A DNA stretch of 64,000 nucleotides from Aidingimonas lacisalsi (GTDB taxonomy: Bacteria > Pseudomonadota > Gammaproteobacteria > Pseudomonadales > Halomonadaceae), in the NCBI RefSeq assembly GCF_008079445.1, contig NZ_VRYH01000004.1, positions 310,001 through 374,000 on the forward strand, read 5' to 3'. Shown piece by piece: positions 43,840 to 53,923 of this stretch. Made by a program: the position numbers and the translations under genes. Under the pieces are notes generated by a model. The model was not told the DNA's origin. It saw nothing but the letters and a program-made list of their open reading frames with translations, and did no database searches. Positions within the stretch are counted from its first letter, which is position 1, and each line of letters opens with the position of its first letter.

Positions 43840-44145
43840 TTATCTCTGCAATTCACCGTCGAAGTCTTCGACCCGAGTTTTCAATTTCTGCCCCGGGCGG
43901 AACGTCACGACACGTCGCGCGGAGATCGGGATTTCTTCGCCGGTTTTAGGATTTCGACCAGGTCGCTCACGCTTGTCACGCAAATCGAAGTTGCCAAACC
44001 CGGATAGTTTGACCTGTTCATTCTCACGCAAACAGCCGCGAATCTCTTCGAAAAAGGTTTCAACCATCGATTTGGCTTCGCGCTTTGACAAACCCAACTC
44101 GACATGGAGATGTTCGGCCAGTTCCGCTTTGGTCAACGCACCCAT
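43840..44145 (-). CDS. ihfA: Integration host factor subunit alpha
   Basis: Histone-like DNA-bending protein of 101 residues. The body [22 protein letters not shown] forms the dimer core, and the DNA-binding arm contains [24 protein letters not shown] (shown in part). The tip Pro in RNPKTGE is the residue that intercalates DNA. It pairs with IhfB encoded elsewhere. Start ATG at 44145 follows GAGGGAATG. It is the last gene of the thrS-to-ihfA cluster, as in E. coli, 87 bases after pheT. Confidence 0.98.
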   Translation of the reverse strand: MGALTKAELAEHLHVELGLSKREAKSMVETFFEEIRGCLRENEQVKLSGFGNFDLRDKRERPGRNPKTGEEIPISARRVVTFRPGQKLKTRVEDFDGELQR

Positions 44146-44232
44146 TGGTCATTCCCTCGTGGTGGATACCGTTCAACGCCGTTAGCCGACGCGATATCGT
44201 CTGCCCATGTCCGCGTGTCGGAAGCGAGATCA

Positions 44233-46611
44233 TCAACGTCGCAACCGGGCACCGAAACGCTCCCCCGTCTGGGCGATGATAGTATCGACTAACTGATTGA
44301 TTTCATCATCGTTGAGCGTGCGTGAAGGATGCTGCCAGGTCAAGCCCAGCGCAACACTCTTCTCACCATCGGCAACGCCTTGGCCGTGATAGACGTCAAA
44401 CAGCCGCAGTTCACTGAGCCATTCCCCCGCGGCATCTCGCAAGCAGTCCAATAACGCCTGTACCGGGAGAGCCTCATCGACCAACAAAGCCAGATCGCGC
44501 CGCACTTCGGGATAACGTGACAAGGGGTGGAACGATGGCACCCGCCCTTTCGTCAAGGCGGATAACGACACTTCGAAAAGGATGGCATCGGTTTTCAGCC
44601 CCAGTTCCGCCCGCTTTCCTGGATGCAGCGTACCGATCCACCCAACCGGTGTCCCCTCATGTACCAAGCGAGCGCTCTGTCCGGGATGCAGGGCGGGATG
44701 TTCAGCCGGCTCGAAACGCCATGCCTCGGAATCGCCCAAAGCCAATAAATTTTCCAGATCGCCCTTGAGATCGAAGAAATCGACCGCCTGCGACGTAGCC
44801 GCCCAGCCTTCCGGGTCGCGACGACCGCTCACCACGGCACCGAGCATCGGCACCTGAGTCAATGCATCCAGTTCGCCCTGGAATACCAGTCCGGTTTCGA
44901 ACAGACGAATGCGTGTCTGCTGTCGGTTGAGATTGTATTCGAGAGCCTTGATCAGCCCCGGGAACAGGCTGACCCGCATGACCGACATGTCATTGGAAAT
45001 GGGATTCGCCAATGCAGGCGACACCGCGTCAGGGAACAGCATACGCTGCAGTTCGGGCGAAACGAAACTGTAGCTGATGGCCTCCTGGTAACCACGATCC
45101 ACCATTTGCCGACGAAGGCGAGACAGTGTCAGTCGGTGTTCCTGGTCGGCACGCAACGCCAACCTGGCCGCCGGACGTCTAACGGGCAAGCGGTTATAGC
45201 CGTGAATACGAGCGACTTCTTCGACCAGGTCCTCCTCGATGGCAATATCGAACCGCCAGCTTGGGGCCATCACGGACCAGCCATCCGAGCGGGACGTCAC
45301 CGACAAGCCAAGACGCTCCAGGATATCGGTCACTTCACTATTCGCCAGGGACGTGTCCAGCGCCTGTTCCAGGCGGCTCGTGTGCAGCGTGATCGGTTCC
45401 GAGGACGGCATGTGCCGATCATCGCCCGCCTCCACCACAGGGCCGGCTTCCCCACCCGTGATCGATAGCAACAGTTCAGTGGCTCGCTCCACGGCAGTGC
45501 GCGACAGATGCGGGTCGACACCGCGTTCAAAACGATGGGACGCATCGGTATGCAATCCATATTGACGGGCCTGTCCGGCGACAGCCAGCGGTGTAAAGAA
45601 AGCCGATTCCAGGAAGATATCTCTAGTGCCGGTGTTGACCCCTGACTTGTCTCCCCCCATCACACCGGCAATTGCCAAAGGTCCATTGGCATCGGCAATG
45701 ATCAGCGTCTCTTCGCTCAAGGACACGCGTTGGCCATCGAGCAGCACCAGTGTCTCGCCAGACTTGGCCCCCCTGACTTCAATTGCCTGAGTCAGGTTCG
45801 CACGATCGAAAGCATGCATAGGCTGACCAAGCTCGAGCATCACGTAATTGGTGATATCGACAACCGGATCAATGGAACGCAAGCCGCTACGACGCAAGCG
45901 CTCGACCATCCATAAGGGACTGCTGACGCTGACATCGACATTCTTGATGATCCGCCCTACATAGCGGGGGCACCTGACGGGATCCATGACCCGGACATCG
46001 AAGGTGTCTTCGTGAGCCGGGGATACAGCATCGATAGACGGCCCAGTGATATCCAGTTGATTAAGCACGCCGACTTCACGTGCCAGCCCGCGGATACTGA
46101 GACAATCACCTCGATTCGGCGTCAGGTCGACTTCGATGGACACATCCTCCAACCCCATCCAGTCCCGAAAGTCGCTACCAACCGGCGCATCGGACGCCAG
46201 TTCCAGAATCCCTTGCGAAGTCTCTTCACTCAACCCCAATTCGGATGACGAACAGATCATGCCCTGAGAATCCGTCCCGCGTACCCGGGTTTCCCGGATC
46301 TGCATCTCGTCCGGAAGAACGGCACCCACGCGAGCGAAGGCTACCTTCTGCCCCTCCGCGACATTGGGCGCTCCACAGACCACTTGCAGTGACCCACCGC
46401 TACCGTCATCAACTCGGCAAACGCTCAGTTTATCCGCATCCGGATGTGGTCGTTTCTCTATCACCTCTGCCACGACCACCTGGCTGAATGTACCGGCTAC
46501 CGGCTCTATGGCATCGACCTCGAGACCGGCCATGGTGATTTGATCAGCCAGTGCCTGAGTCGACAATGCCGGCGAGACCCATTCTCGCAACCACTGTTCG
46601 GAAAACTTCAT
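44233..46611 (-). CDS. pheT: Phenylalanine-tRNA ligase beta subunit
   Basis: Beta subunit of 792 residues (E. coli 795) of the alpha2-beta2 synthetase that charges tRNA-Phe. The domains in order are a tRNA-binding EMAP-like domain (about 40-150, VVAEVIEKRPHPDADKLSVC), the B3/B4 editing domain (about 210-370), the B5 domain (about 400-470), the catalytic-like core with SYSFVSPELQRMLFP, and a C-terminal anticodon-binding domain starting FHPLSRYPEVRRDLALLVDE near 700. Start ATG at 46611 follows AGGATT, 37 bases after the pheS stop. Confidence 0.98.
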   Translation of the reverse strand: MKFSEQWLREWVSPALSTQALADQITMAGLEVDAIEPVAGTFSQVVVAEVIEKRPHPDADKLSVCRVDDGSGGSLQVVCGAPNVAEGQKVAFARVGAVLPDEMQIRETRVRGTDSQGMICSSSELGLSEETSQGILELASDAPVGSDFRDWMGLEDVSIEVDLTPNRGDCLSIRGLAREVGVLNQLDITGPSIDAVSPAHEDTFDVRVMDPVRCPRYVGRIIKNVDVSVSSPLWMVERLRRSGLRSIDPVVDITNYVMLELGQPMHAFDRANLTQAIEVRGAKSGETLVLLDGQRVSLSEETLIIADANGPLAIAGVMGGDKSGVNTGTRDIFLESAFFTPLAVAGQARQYGLHTDASHRFERGVDPHLSRTAVERATELLLSITGGEAGPVVEAGDDRHMPSSEPITLHTSRLEQALDTSLANSEVTDILERLGLSVTSRSDGWSVMAPSWRFDIAIEEDLVEEVARIHGYNRLPVRRPAARLALRADQEHRLTLSRLRRQMVDRGYQEAISYSFVSPELQRMLFPDAVSPALANPISNDMSVMRVSLFPGLIKALEYNLNRQQTRIRLFETGLVFQGELDALTQVPMLGAVVSGRRDPEGWAATSQAVDFFDLKGDLENLLALGDSEAWRFEPAEHPALHPGQSARLVHEGTPVGWIGTLHPGKRAELGLKTDAILFEVSLSALTKGRVPSFHPLSRYPEVRRDLALLVDEALPVQALLDCLRDAAGEWLSELRLFDVYHGQGVADGEKSVALGLTWQHPSRTLNDDEINQLVDTIIAQTGERFGARLRR

Positions 46612-46648
46612 GACGAATCCTGTGTTCTACATTCTATCCGGTGGACGA

Positions 46649-47710
<1,062 letters not shown>

Positions 47711-47790
47711 TCAGCACAGCCTTGATAACCTGAAAAGTAACGACGTAACAAATCACGATTCGGGGAGCCATTGGATCGCCCGAAACAAAA

Positions 47791-47818
47791 CAGGGGAAGA
47801 GCGGCTGCTCTTCCCCTG
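47791..47818 (-). terminator. Terminator or attenuator between rplT and pheS
   Basis: Perfect 12-pair stem (arms CAGGGGAAGAGC and GCTCTTCCCCTG, four-base loop) followed on the minus strand by TTTTGTTT. It lies 55 bases past the rplT stop and before pheS. E. coli has a pheM leader peptide and attenuator at this place, but no Phe-rich leader peptide is evident here. Confidence 0.88.
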
Positions 47819-47872
47819 TACGTTCACGGTAAATACGCGACACGGCATGTCACCATGGCACGTTACCATTCC

Positions 47873-48226
47873 TTACTGAGCAGCTTTGGCCTTCTCGACA
47901 ATGGCAGCAAAGGCTGCTTTTTCGTGAACAGCCAAATCCGCAAGCACCTTACGGTCAATCTCGACGCCCGCTTTTTTCAAGCCCGCGATGAAACGGCTGT
48001 ACGACAAACCATTCTGCCGAGCAGCGGCATTGATGCGAGCAATCCACAGCGCACGAAACTGACGTTTGCGCTGGCGGCGGTCACGATAGGCATACTGTCC
48101 TGCCTTGATGACGGCTTGCTTGGCAACACGAAAGACGCGCGAGCGCGCTCCGTAATACCCCTTGGCCTGCTTCAAAACCTTCTTGTGACGGCGGCGCGCC
48201 ACGACACCACGTTTTACACGAGTCAT
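47873..48226 (-). CDS. rplT: 50S ribosomal protein L20
   Basis: Basic protein of 117 residues that binds 23S rRNA early in assembly. The N-terminal extension ([20 protein letters not shown]) and globular core with [21 protein letters not shown] (shown in part) are highly conserved. In E. coli, L20 represses its own operon by binding the rpmI leader. Start ATG at 48226 follows AGGAGAAGG; rpmI lies 37 bases upstream. Confidence 0.98.
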   Translation of the reverse strand: MTRVKRGVVARRRHKKVLKQAKGYYGARSRVFRVAKQAVIKAGQYAYRDRRQRKRQFRALWIARINAAARQNGLSYSRFIAGLKKAGVEIDRKVLADLAVHEKAAFAAIVEKAKAAQ

Positions 48227-48263
48227 CGCCTTCTCCTGACGTTAGCTAAATTCGAACCAAGGA

Positions 48264-48458
48264 TTAAAGTTTCGGCACCATGCGGCGTACCAGGGCCTTG
48301 TCTGCATCATGGACCTGTTTCATACCGCGTAGCTGACGCTTACGCTTGGTCGGCTTCTTGGTCAGGATATGGCTACGGAAAGACTGCTTGTGCTTGATAC
48401 CGTGAGCCGTCTTCTTGAAGCGCTTGGCAGCGCCACTGTTACTCTTGATTTTCGGCAT
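48264..48458 (-). CDS. rpmI: 50S ribosomal protein L35
   Basis: Basic protein of 64 residues with the conserved opening [20 protein letters not shown] and the core [19 protein letters not shown]. Length matches E. coli L35 (65). It lies between infC and rplT in the usual order. Start ATG at 48458; GGAGTTTCCCTC lies just upstream. Confidence 0.97.
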   Translation of the reverse strand: MPKIKSNSGAAKRFKKTAHGIKHKQSFRSHILTKKPTKRKRQLRGMKQVHDADKALVRRMVPKL

Positions 48459-48546
48459 GAGGGAAACTCCACTCGATGTTTTTCAGAAAACCCAAGGCCG
48501 ATACCCGCCGTTGCACACGACGGGCACCCGTTCAACTGCCTTCGGA

Positions 48547-49083
48547 TCACTTCTTCTTGGGGGCAAGGATCATGATCATCTGACGCCCTTCCATCTTGGG
48601 GAAGGACTCGACGGTCGCCAGATCGTCTAGATCATTGGCAATCCGTTCCATCAGCTTACGGCCGATTTCCTGGTGTGCCATCTCGCGGCCACGAAACCGC
48701 AAGGACACCTTGCCCTTGTCGCCACTTTCGAGGAAACGGGTCAGGTTACGTAACTTCACCTGATAATCGCCCTCGTCAGTGCCAGGCCGGAATTTGACTT
48801 CCTTGACCTGGATCTGCTTCTGCTTCTTCTTCTGAGCAGCTTTCTGCTTTTTCTGCTCGAAGACGAATTTGCCGTAATCCATGATCTTGCAGACGATTGG
48901 ATCGGCATTGGAGATCTGCACCAGATCCATACCAGCTTCTTCGGCCTGTTCAAGCGCCTCGCTCGTGGGCACGATACCCAGCTGCTCTCCATCAGAGCCG
49001 ATGAGCCGGACCTGATCTTCACTGATACGGTCATTCATTGGGGGGCGCTTCTCTTGACGCCCACGCTGATTATTCCGCTTGAT
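48547..49083 (-). CDS. infC: Translation initiation factor IF-3 with a probable AUC start codon
   Basis: IF-3 of 178 residues if initiated at ATC 49083-49081. It prevents premature subunit joining and proof-reads start codons. The N-terminal domain contains [14 protein letters not shown] and the linker is Lys/Gln rich. The C-terminal domain contains [19 protein letters not shown] and [16 protein letters not shown]. The ATC is preceded by GGAG at the right distance (eight-base spacer) and opens a reading phase encoding [14 protein letters not shown], which matches the basic N-terminal tail of IF-3. The first in-frame ATG (49038) would remove this tail and lacks a ribosome-binding site. Rare start codons (AUU, AUC) on infC are a known autoregulatory device. 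Confidence 0.95.
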   Translation of the reverse strand: MKRNNQRGRQEKRPPMNDRISEDQVRLIGSDGEQLGIVPTSEALEQAEEAGMDLVQISNADPIVCKIMDYGKFVFEQKKQKAAQKKKQKQIQVKEVKFRPGTDEGDYQVKLRNLTRFLESGDKGKVSLRFRGREMAHQEIGRKLMERIANDLDDLATVESFPKMEGRQMIMILAPKKK

Positions 49084-49158
49084 CGTTAAATCTCCGTGTT
49101 GATTGACGTTGACACTGAACCGATGCGGCCGGGTCGTCGACCTGACGCCAACACAGAT

Positions 49159-51066
49159 TTAGCACGTAAGTCGCTCGGCTTCCAGCATCGTGACGAACTC
49201 ATCGATCGACATGGTTCCGAGATCTTCACCGCTCCTGGTACGCACGGCCACCTTATCGGACTCGACTTCCTTGTCTCCCGTCACCAGGAGATAAGGAATT
49301 TTTTGCAACGTATGCTCGCGGATTTTAAAGCCGATCTTTTCGTTCCTCAAGTCCGACTTGACACGCAAGCCGATTTTTCGCAGCCGTTGCTCCAACTGGG
49401 TCGCATAATCACGCTGTGCATCGGTGATCGTCAGTATCACGGCCTGCTCTGGGGCCAACCACAGCGGCATCGCCCCCGCGTAGTGCTCTATCAGGATGCC
49501 GAGGAAACGCTCGAAGGAACCGAGGATCGCCCGGTGCAACATTACCGGAGTCTTGCGCACCCCATCCTCATCGACATACTGTGCACCCAACCGCCCCGGC
49601 AGATTGAAGTCCAGTTGCAGAGTACCACATTGCCAAACCCGATTGAGACAATCCCGCAACGCAAACTCGATCTTGGGGCCATAAAAGGCGCCCTCGCCCG
49701 GCTGTAACTCCCAATCCAGCCCCGTCGCATTCAAGGCAGCTTCCAGGCCTGCTTCGGCACGATCCCACAACGCGGGGTCGCCCATGAAGTCTTCATCAGG
49801 CCGAGTCGACAGCTTGAGTTCGACATCCTCGAAGCCTAATTCCTTGTAGACTTTCAAGGTCAGGCCGATGAAATTCTCGGCCTCGGACTGAATCTGCGAC
49901 TCGGTACAGAAGATATGCGCATCATCCTGAGTGAACCCCCGTACACGCATCAGGCCATGCAATGAACCTGATGGCTCATTACGGTGGCAACTCCCGAATT
50001 CCGCCAGACGCAGCGGCAGATCGCGATAGCTCTTGAGCCCCTGGTTGAAGACCTGGACGTGGCAGGGGCAGTTCATCGGCTTGATCGCGAACTCGCGCTT
50101 CTCCGACTCGGTCGTGAACATCAGATCACTGTAATGCCCCCAATGCCCCGATTTCTGCCACAGCGACAGATCCACCACCTGCGGCGTCCTGATCTCCTGA
50201 TAGCCATGCTCACGCTGAATGCGGCGCATATAGCTTTCCAGCGCCTGATACAAGGTCCAGCCATTCGGATGCCAGAACACCATGCCCGGCGCTTCTTCCT
50301 GCAAATGAAAAAGATCCATCCTCTTGGCCAGCTTGCGGTGATCCCGCCGCTCGGCTTCTTCGAGGCGCTGGAGATAGGCCTTTAGCTGTTTCTTGTCTCC
50401 CCACGCAGTGCCATAGATGCGCGTCAACATCGGCCGTTCGGAATCACCGCGCCAATAGGCACCAGCAAGCTTCGTGAGCTTGAACGCCTTGAGATGACGA
50501 GTATTCGGCACATGCGGCCCCCGACACATGTCGATATACTCTTCATGATGATACAGCCGAATGGTTTCCCCTTCGGGAATTTCACGGACGATTTCCTGCT
50601 TGTAAGGCTCATCGCGATGCAGGAACGTCAGCATCGCAGTGTCACGATCGACGTATTCGCGAACGACCTCGTACCCCCGTTCGATCAAGGCGCTCATGCG
50701 CTCCTCGATACGTTCGAGGTCATCCGGCGTGATCGACTCGCCAAAATCGATATCGTAGTAGAAACCGTCGTCAATTACCGGCCCGATAGCCATCTTGGCC
50801 TCAGGGTACAACTGTTTGACGGCGTGCCCGATGACGTGCGCGCAAGAGTGTCGAATGACATCCAGCCCTTCCTCATCTCGCGCGGTCAAGATGGCCACCT
50901 CGGCATCGTGATCGATGATGTCGGCGGCATCGACCTGCACACCGTCGATCTTGCCGGCCACACAGGCCTTGGCAAGCCCTGGACCGATCGATTCGGCCAG
51001 CTGCATGACGGTAAGCGGTGCGTCGAACGTTTTTTGACTGCCATCAGGCAGAGTCACGATGGGCAT
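49159..51066 (-). CDS. thrS: Threonine-tRNA ligase
   Basis: Class II synthetase of 635 residues (E. coli 642). An N-terminal TGS domain ([19 protein letters not shown]) is followed by the N2 editing domain with [16 protein letters not shown] near 70 and the HxxxC pair in DMCRGPH near 178. The catalytic core holds [19 protein letters not shown] (zinc Cys) near 330 and [21 protein letters not shown] near 510, and the C-terminal anticodon-binding domain ends the chain. ATG at 51066 is chosen: AAGGAA lies nine bases upstream, whereas the ATG three codons earlier overlaps that site. infC follows after 75 bases. Confidence 0.98.
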   Translation of the reverse strand: MPIVTLPDGSQKTFDAPLTVMQLAESIGPGLAKACVAGKIDGVQVDAADIIDHDAEVAILTARDEEGLDVIRHSCAHVIGHAVKQLYPEAKMAIGPVIDDGFYYDIDFGESITPDDLERIEERMSALIERGYEVVREYVDRDTAMLTFLHRDEPYKQEIVREIPEGETIRLYHHEEYIDMCRGPHVPNTRHLKAFKLTKLAGAYWRGDSERPMLTRIYGTAWGDKKQLKAYLQRLEEAERRDHRKLAKRMDLFHLQEEAPGMVFWHPNGWTLYQALESYMRRIQREHGYQEIRTPQVVDLSLWQKSGHWGHYSDLMFTTESEKREFAIKPMNCPCHVQVFNQGLKSYRDLPLRLAEFGSCHRNEPSGSLHGLMRVRGFTQDDAHIFCTESQIQSEAENFIGLTLKVYKELGFEDVELKLSTRPDEDFMGDPALWDRAEAGLEAALNATGLDWELQPGEGAFYGPKIEFALRDCLNRVWQCGTLQLDFNLPGRLGAQYVDEDGVRKTPVMLHRAILGSFERFLGILIEHYAGAMPLWLAPEQAVILTITDAQRDYATQLEQRLRKIGLRVKSDLRNEKIGFKIREHTLQKIPYLLVTGDKEVESDKVAVRTRSGEDLGTMSIDEFVTMLEAERLTC

Positions 51067-51240
51067 TATGCACATTCCTTAAGGGCAGTGGTGATCCATA
51101 CCAAGGATCACGTGCAACAGAGTCAAACGGTATGGGATCCTATCGTCGCCTCCTGGCCCAAGGCCGACAGGGCAGATCGCCATATGATGAAGACACCGAA
51201 CTCTATCAGATAGCAGCGTGTGGATGCCATGCTGCGCAAG

Positions 51241-51277
51241 CGTAAAACGGGGGCGCCTTTGGCGCCCCCGTTTTACG
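51241..51277. terminator. Strong terminator of the OmpA-family gene
   Basis: Perfect 17-pair palindrome with arms CGTAAAACGGGGGCGCC and GGCGCCCCCGTTTTACG and loop TTT. Runs of A and T at the outer ends let it work in both directions. It lies between the ompA-family stop (51326) and thrS. Confidence 0.93.
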
Positions 51278-51325
51278 CTACGTTCCGGCCACTACGACCG
51301 GAACATCCAGCCATCAGTCAGTGGA

Positions 51326-52204
51326 TCAGTTAGTCCACTCGTCCAGTTCGACACGACGGTTCTCGGCACGGCCGGCGTCGGTTTCATTGGAAGCGATTGG
51401 CTGTTCCTCACCGAAGCCCTGAGCACGCATGCGATTCGCCGCGACGCCTTCAGACTCAAGATAGGTCATCACGGATTCCGCGCGACGCTGGGACAGATCC
51501 ATGTTGTACTGAGCGGAACCGACGGCATCGGTATGCCCTTCGATGCTCACCCGGACACCGTCATTGGCAACCAGGCGCTCAGCCACCTCATCCAGAATCG
51601 ACTCGGCCTGCGAGGTCAATCGAGCGGAATCGAACTCGAAGTTGACGTCACGAAGTACGACACTGTCTGGGCAGCCCAGGGCATTGACTTCTTCACCGGC
51701 CGGTGTGTTCGGGCACTGATCCTTGAAGTCCGGCACGCCGTCGCCATCGGAATCCAGTGGGCAACCATTGGCATTCACTTCGACACCGGATGGTGTGCCA
51801 GGGCATTCATCGCGGAAGTCCGGTACGCCATCGCCATCGGAATCCAAGGGGCACCCTTCCGCATCCTTGGCAACGCCTGCCGGAATGTCACCCGGGAAAC
51901 TCGGACACTCCTCTACTTCAGGCTCAGGCTCATTGTCAGCACACAGCAACCCGCCGATCGTTGCGCCAGCGGTACCACCGATGGCAACACCGGCATCCTC
52001 ATCGGAACTACTGCTGGTCGCATAACCGATACCGCCACCAATCAGGCCTCCTGCCAGACCACAAACGGCCGGGTGCTGATACCAGGCACGATCAGCCGAT
52101 TGAGTGCTTCCTTGGCCGGAAGTCTGAGATGCTGAGCTGGCGCAGCCGGACAAACCGACAACCAACGCAGAACCAAGCAATAAGCCAGTCGAAGATTTTT
52201 TCAT
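51326..52204 (-). CDS. OmpA-family outer-membrane lipoprotein
   Basis: Lipoprotein of 292 residues. Signal peptide with lipobox VVGLSGC (Cys near 21). A glycine-rich region with AVCGLAGGLIGGGIGYATSS and AIGGTAGATIGGLLC near 48-88 resembles a glycine-zipper. Two calcium-binding thrombospondin-3-like repeats follow (DSDGDGVPDFRDECPGTP and DSDGDGVPDFKDQCPNTP, near 120-165). The C-terminal OmpA domain (about 175-285) contains VSIEGHTDAVGSAQYNMDLS and SQRRAESVMTYLE, and binds peptidoglycan. It probably links the outer membrane to the cell wall. Start ATG at 52204 follows AAGAAGGAG. The leader contains four imperfect repeats (52229-52302). Confidence 0.93.
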   Translation of the reverse strand: MKKSSTGLLLGSALVVGLSGCASSASQTSGQGSTQSADRAWYQHPAVCGLAGGLIGGGIGYATSSSSDEDAGVAIGGTAGATIGGLLCADNEPEPEVEECPSFPGDIPAGVAKDAEGCPLDSDGDGVPDFRDECPGTPSGVEVNANGCPLDSDGDGVPDFKDQCPNTPAGEEVNALGCPDSVVLRDVNFEFDSARLTSQAESILDEVAERLVANDGVRVSIEGHTDAVGSAQYNMDLSQRRAESVMTYLESEGVAANRMRAQGFGEEQPIASNETDAGRAENRRVELDEWTN

Positions 52205-52504
52205 GTAAGACTCCTTCTTAACATTCTGCTAGTCGTAACCTCAGGTATCCTAGTCGTCACTTCAGGCTAGTCATAACCCTTCGAGTCGTCACCCTGAGTT
52301 ACCAAGTGGTTTCCACGAATGCGGAACCCAACTATCGGACACAATTCGCGTCCTCTCACCGCAAAGAAAGCACATTTGCGCGATTTCGGCTAGTGCTTAT
52401 ATGGCGATGATGACCGCATTATGTGCGTAACATCAACAGGAGTACATAGATGGCTCCGTCTGACGCAACATGACAACAGGCTCATTCGCTATCGTATCGA
52501 AAGC
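52205..52504. other. Leader region of the OmpA-family gene
   Basis: 300-base gap between the OmpA-family start and the DUF2489 gene. It holds four imperfect CTAGTCGTNAC-type repeats at 52229-52302. In the rest I see no gene, clear promoter hexamers or strong hairpin. Confidence 0.5.
52229..52302 (-). repeat. Four imperfect repeats upstream of the OmpA-family gene
   Basis: Units begin at 52229 (CTAGTCGTAACCTCAGG), 52250 (CTAGTCGTCACTTCAGG), 52267 (CTAGTCATAACCCTTCG) and 52282 (CGAGTCGTCACCCTGAG). Spacing is 21, 17 and 15 bases. They begin 25 bases upstream of the start codon, so they are probably in the mRNA leader or promoter. Confidence 0.7.
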
Positions 52505-52972
52505 CTACCGTCCGCTGACAGGCCAGTTGGCGCGGAACGTCAGAACCTCTCGTGCGGCCGCCCTGATCGTTTCATCCAGTTCGGATTCTACTGCCAGTCG
52601 CTCGCGGTCTTCCTTCATGCGATCGCGTGGGGTCAGGGCTTGTCGAGAGGAATGTGTATGCAGGTGGGCCGTGCGTTCATGCATTTCGGCAAACACACGG
52701 AAACGTTCCTGCCCCGTCAAATCCGAATCGATGATTTCCAGTAGTACCTTGCAACGCAAGGCACCTTCCGTCAGGTCGACCTGGTCATCCAACATCGCCT
52801 TGGCGATGGCATCCAGGCTGTCCAGACACTGCTGGTTGGCTCTGTCCACTTCCTCGCGTTTAAAAGCCTCACGACGCTTGACTTCACGCCACAAGCGTAA
52901 TGCATAGAAACCAAGGCCAGCGTTGACCAATACGGCCAGAGCCAGCAGCAACCAGGCGACAGTCGGACTCAT
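52505..52972 (-). CDS. DUF2489-like protein
   Basis: Protein of 155 residues with one N-terminal membrane anchor (AWLLLALAVLVNAGLGFYAL, about 6-26), then a charged cytoplasmic helix (WREVKRREAFKREEVDR). The core SLDAIAKAMLDDQVDLTEGALRCKVLLEII (shown in part) resembles DUF2489 proteins, with the LTEGAxRxKVLL motif as the best marker. The rest is rich in Arg and Glu, and probably alpha-helical. Function is unknown. It lies between the OmpA-family gene and ctaB on the same strand, with no sign of coupling to either. Confidence 0.65.
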   Translation of the reverse strand: MSPTVAWLLLALAVLVNAGLGFYALRLWREVKRREAFKREEVDRANQQCLDSLDAIAKAMLDDQVDLTEGALRCKVLLEIIDSDLTGQERFRVFAEMHERTAHLHTHSSRQALTPRDRMKEDRERLAVESELDETIRAAAREVLTFRANWPVSGR

Positions 52973-53008
52973 TGGGAGCTCACTTCTTCCTTATGGACGG
53001 TCGTTCAT

Positions 53009-53923
53009 TTATAACCAGATCGAGGCGTAGTGATCCACCAGTAGAACACCGAAAACATAAAGAATATAGCGGATGGAAAACCAGAATGCGTTGATGGGTG
53101 CCCTAGGGTCATGGCCACGCCAAACGCGCCAGTTCCAGATCATGAACCGGACGTTGAGCACGGTAATGCCCACCAAGTACAACAGACCACTCATGCCGAT
53201 AGCAAACGGTAACAGGGTGACGGCGACGGTCAACCAGCCATATAGCCAAACCTGCAGACGCGTGAACTCATCGCCGTGCGTCACCGGCAACATCGGTACA
53301 CCGGCATTGGCGTATTCATCGCGCTTATGAATCGCCAGCGCCCAGAAATGCGGTGGCGTCCAGGCAAAGACAATGAGCATCAGCAACAATGGCTCGGGCC
53401 CTAGTTGCCCGGTGACGGCCGTCCAACCAAGCAGCGGAGGCGCAGCCCCCGCGACTCCACCGATGACAATATTCTGCGGGGTCGCACGCTTCAGGAAGGC
53501 GGTATAGATCAGGGCATAACCGATCAGCGACGCCAGTGTCAGCCACGCCGTCAACGCATTGACCTGCCACCACAGCAGCCCGATACCCAGCACTGACAAG
53601 AGGGTCGCCCAAACCAGCGCCAGCGAGGTAGGCAGGCGCCGTGTCACTAGCGGACGTTCCTGAGTCCTGACCATCATCGCATCGAGGCGTCGATCCAGAA
53701 CATGGTTGAAAGCTGCGGCACCACTGGCCGACAGCCCGATACCCAGCAGACCATAAATCACGGGCGCCGGCGGTGGTAACAGCGGCGCGGCCAACGCCAT
53801 GCCGACCATACTGCAGACCAGCATGACAACCACGACACGCGGTTTGCACAAGGTCACGAAATCACGCCATAACCATGTCGACGACGCCCAACGCGTGGTG
53901 TCATCGGCTACCGCATTACGCAT
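53009..53923 (-). CDS. ctaB: Protoheme IX farnesyltransferase (heme O synthase)
   Basis: Polytopic UbiA-family prenyltransferase of 304 residues that farnesylates heme B to heme O. The first Asp-rich motif region reads NHVLDRRLDAMMVRTQERPLV near residue 85 (key N, D, D, R residues). The second reads YTAFLKRATPQNIVIGG near 150. The HFWALAIHKRDEYANAGVPMLPV block near 203 is typical of heme O synthases. About nine membrane segments. Start ATG at 53923 follows ACAGGAGAGTGGG and overlaps the end of ctaA by eight bases. It works with CtaA to produce heme A for the aa3 oxidase upstream. Confidence 0.95.
   Translation of the reverse strand: MRNAVADDTTRWASSTWLWRDFVTLCKPRVVVVMLVCSMVGMALAAPLLPPPAPVIYGLLGIGLSASGAAAFNHVLDRRLDAMMVRTQERPLVTRRLPTSLALVWATLLSVLGIGLLWWQVNALTAWLTLASLIGYALIYTAFLKRATPQNIVIGGVAGAAPPLLGWTAVTGQLGPEPLLLMLIVFAWTPPHFWALAIHKRDEYANAGVPMLPVTHGDEFTRLQVWLYGWLTVAVTLLPFAIGMSGLLYLVGITVLNVRFMIWNWRVWRGHDPRAPINAFWFSIRYILYVFGVLLVDHYASIWL

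Noticed and set aside
51218-52135. 305-codon open phase on the plus strand
   Set aside because: Mirror of the OmpA-family lipoprotein gene; apparent internal repeats come from the calcium-binding repeat codons.
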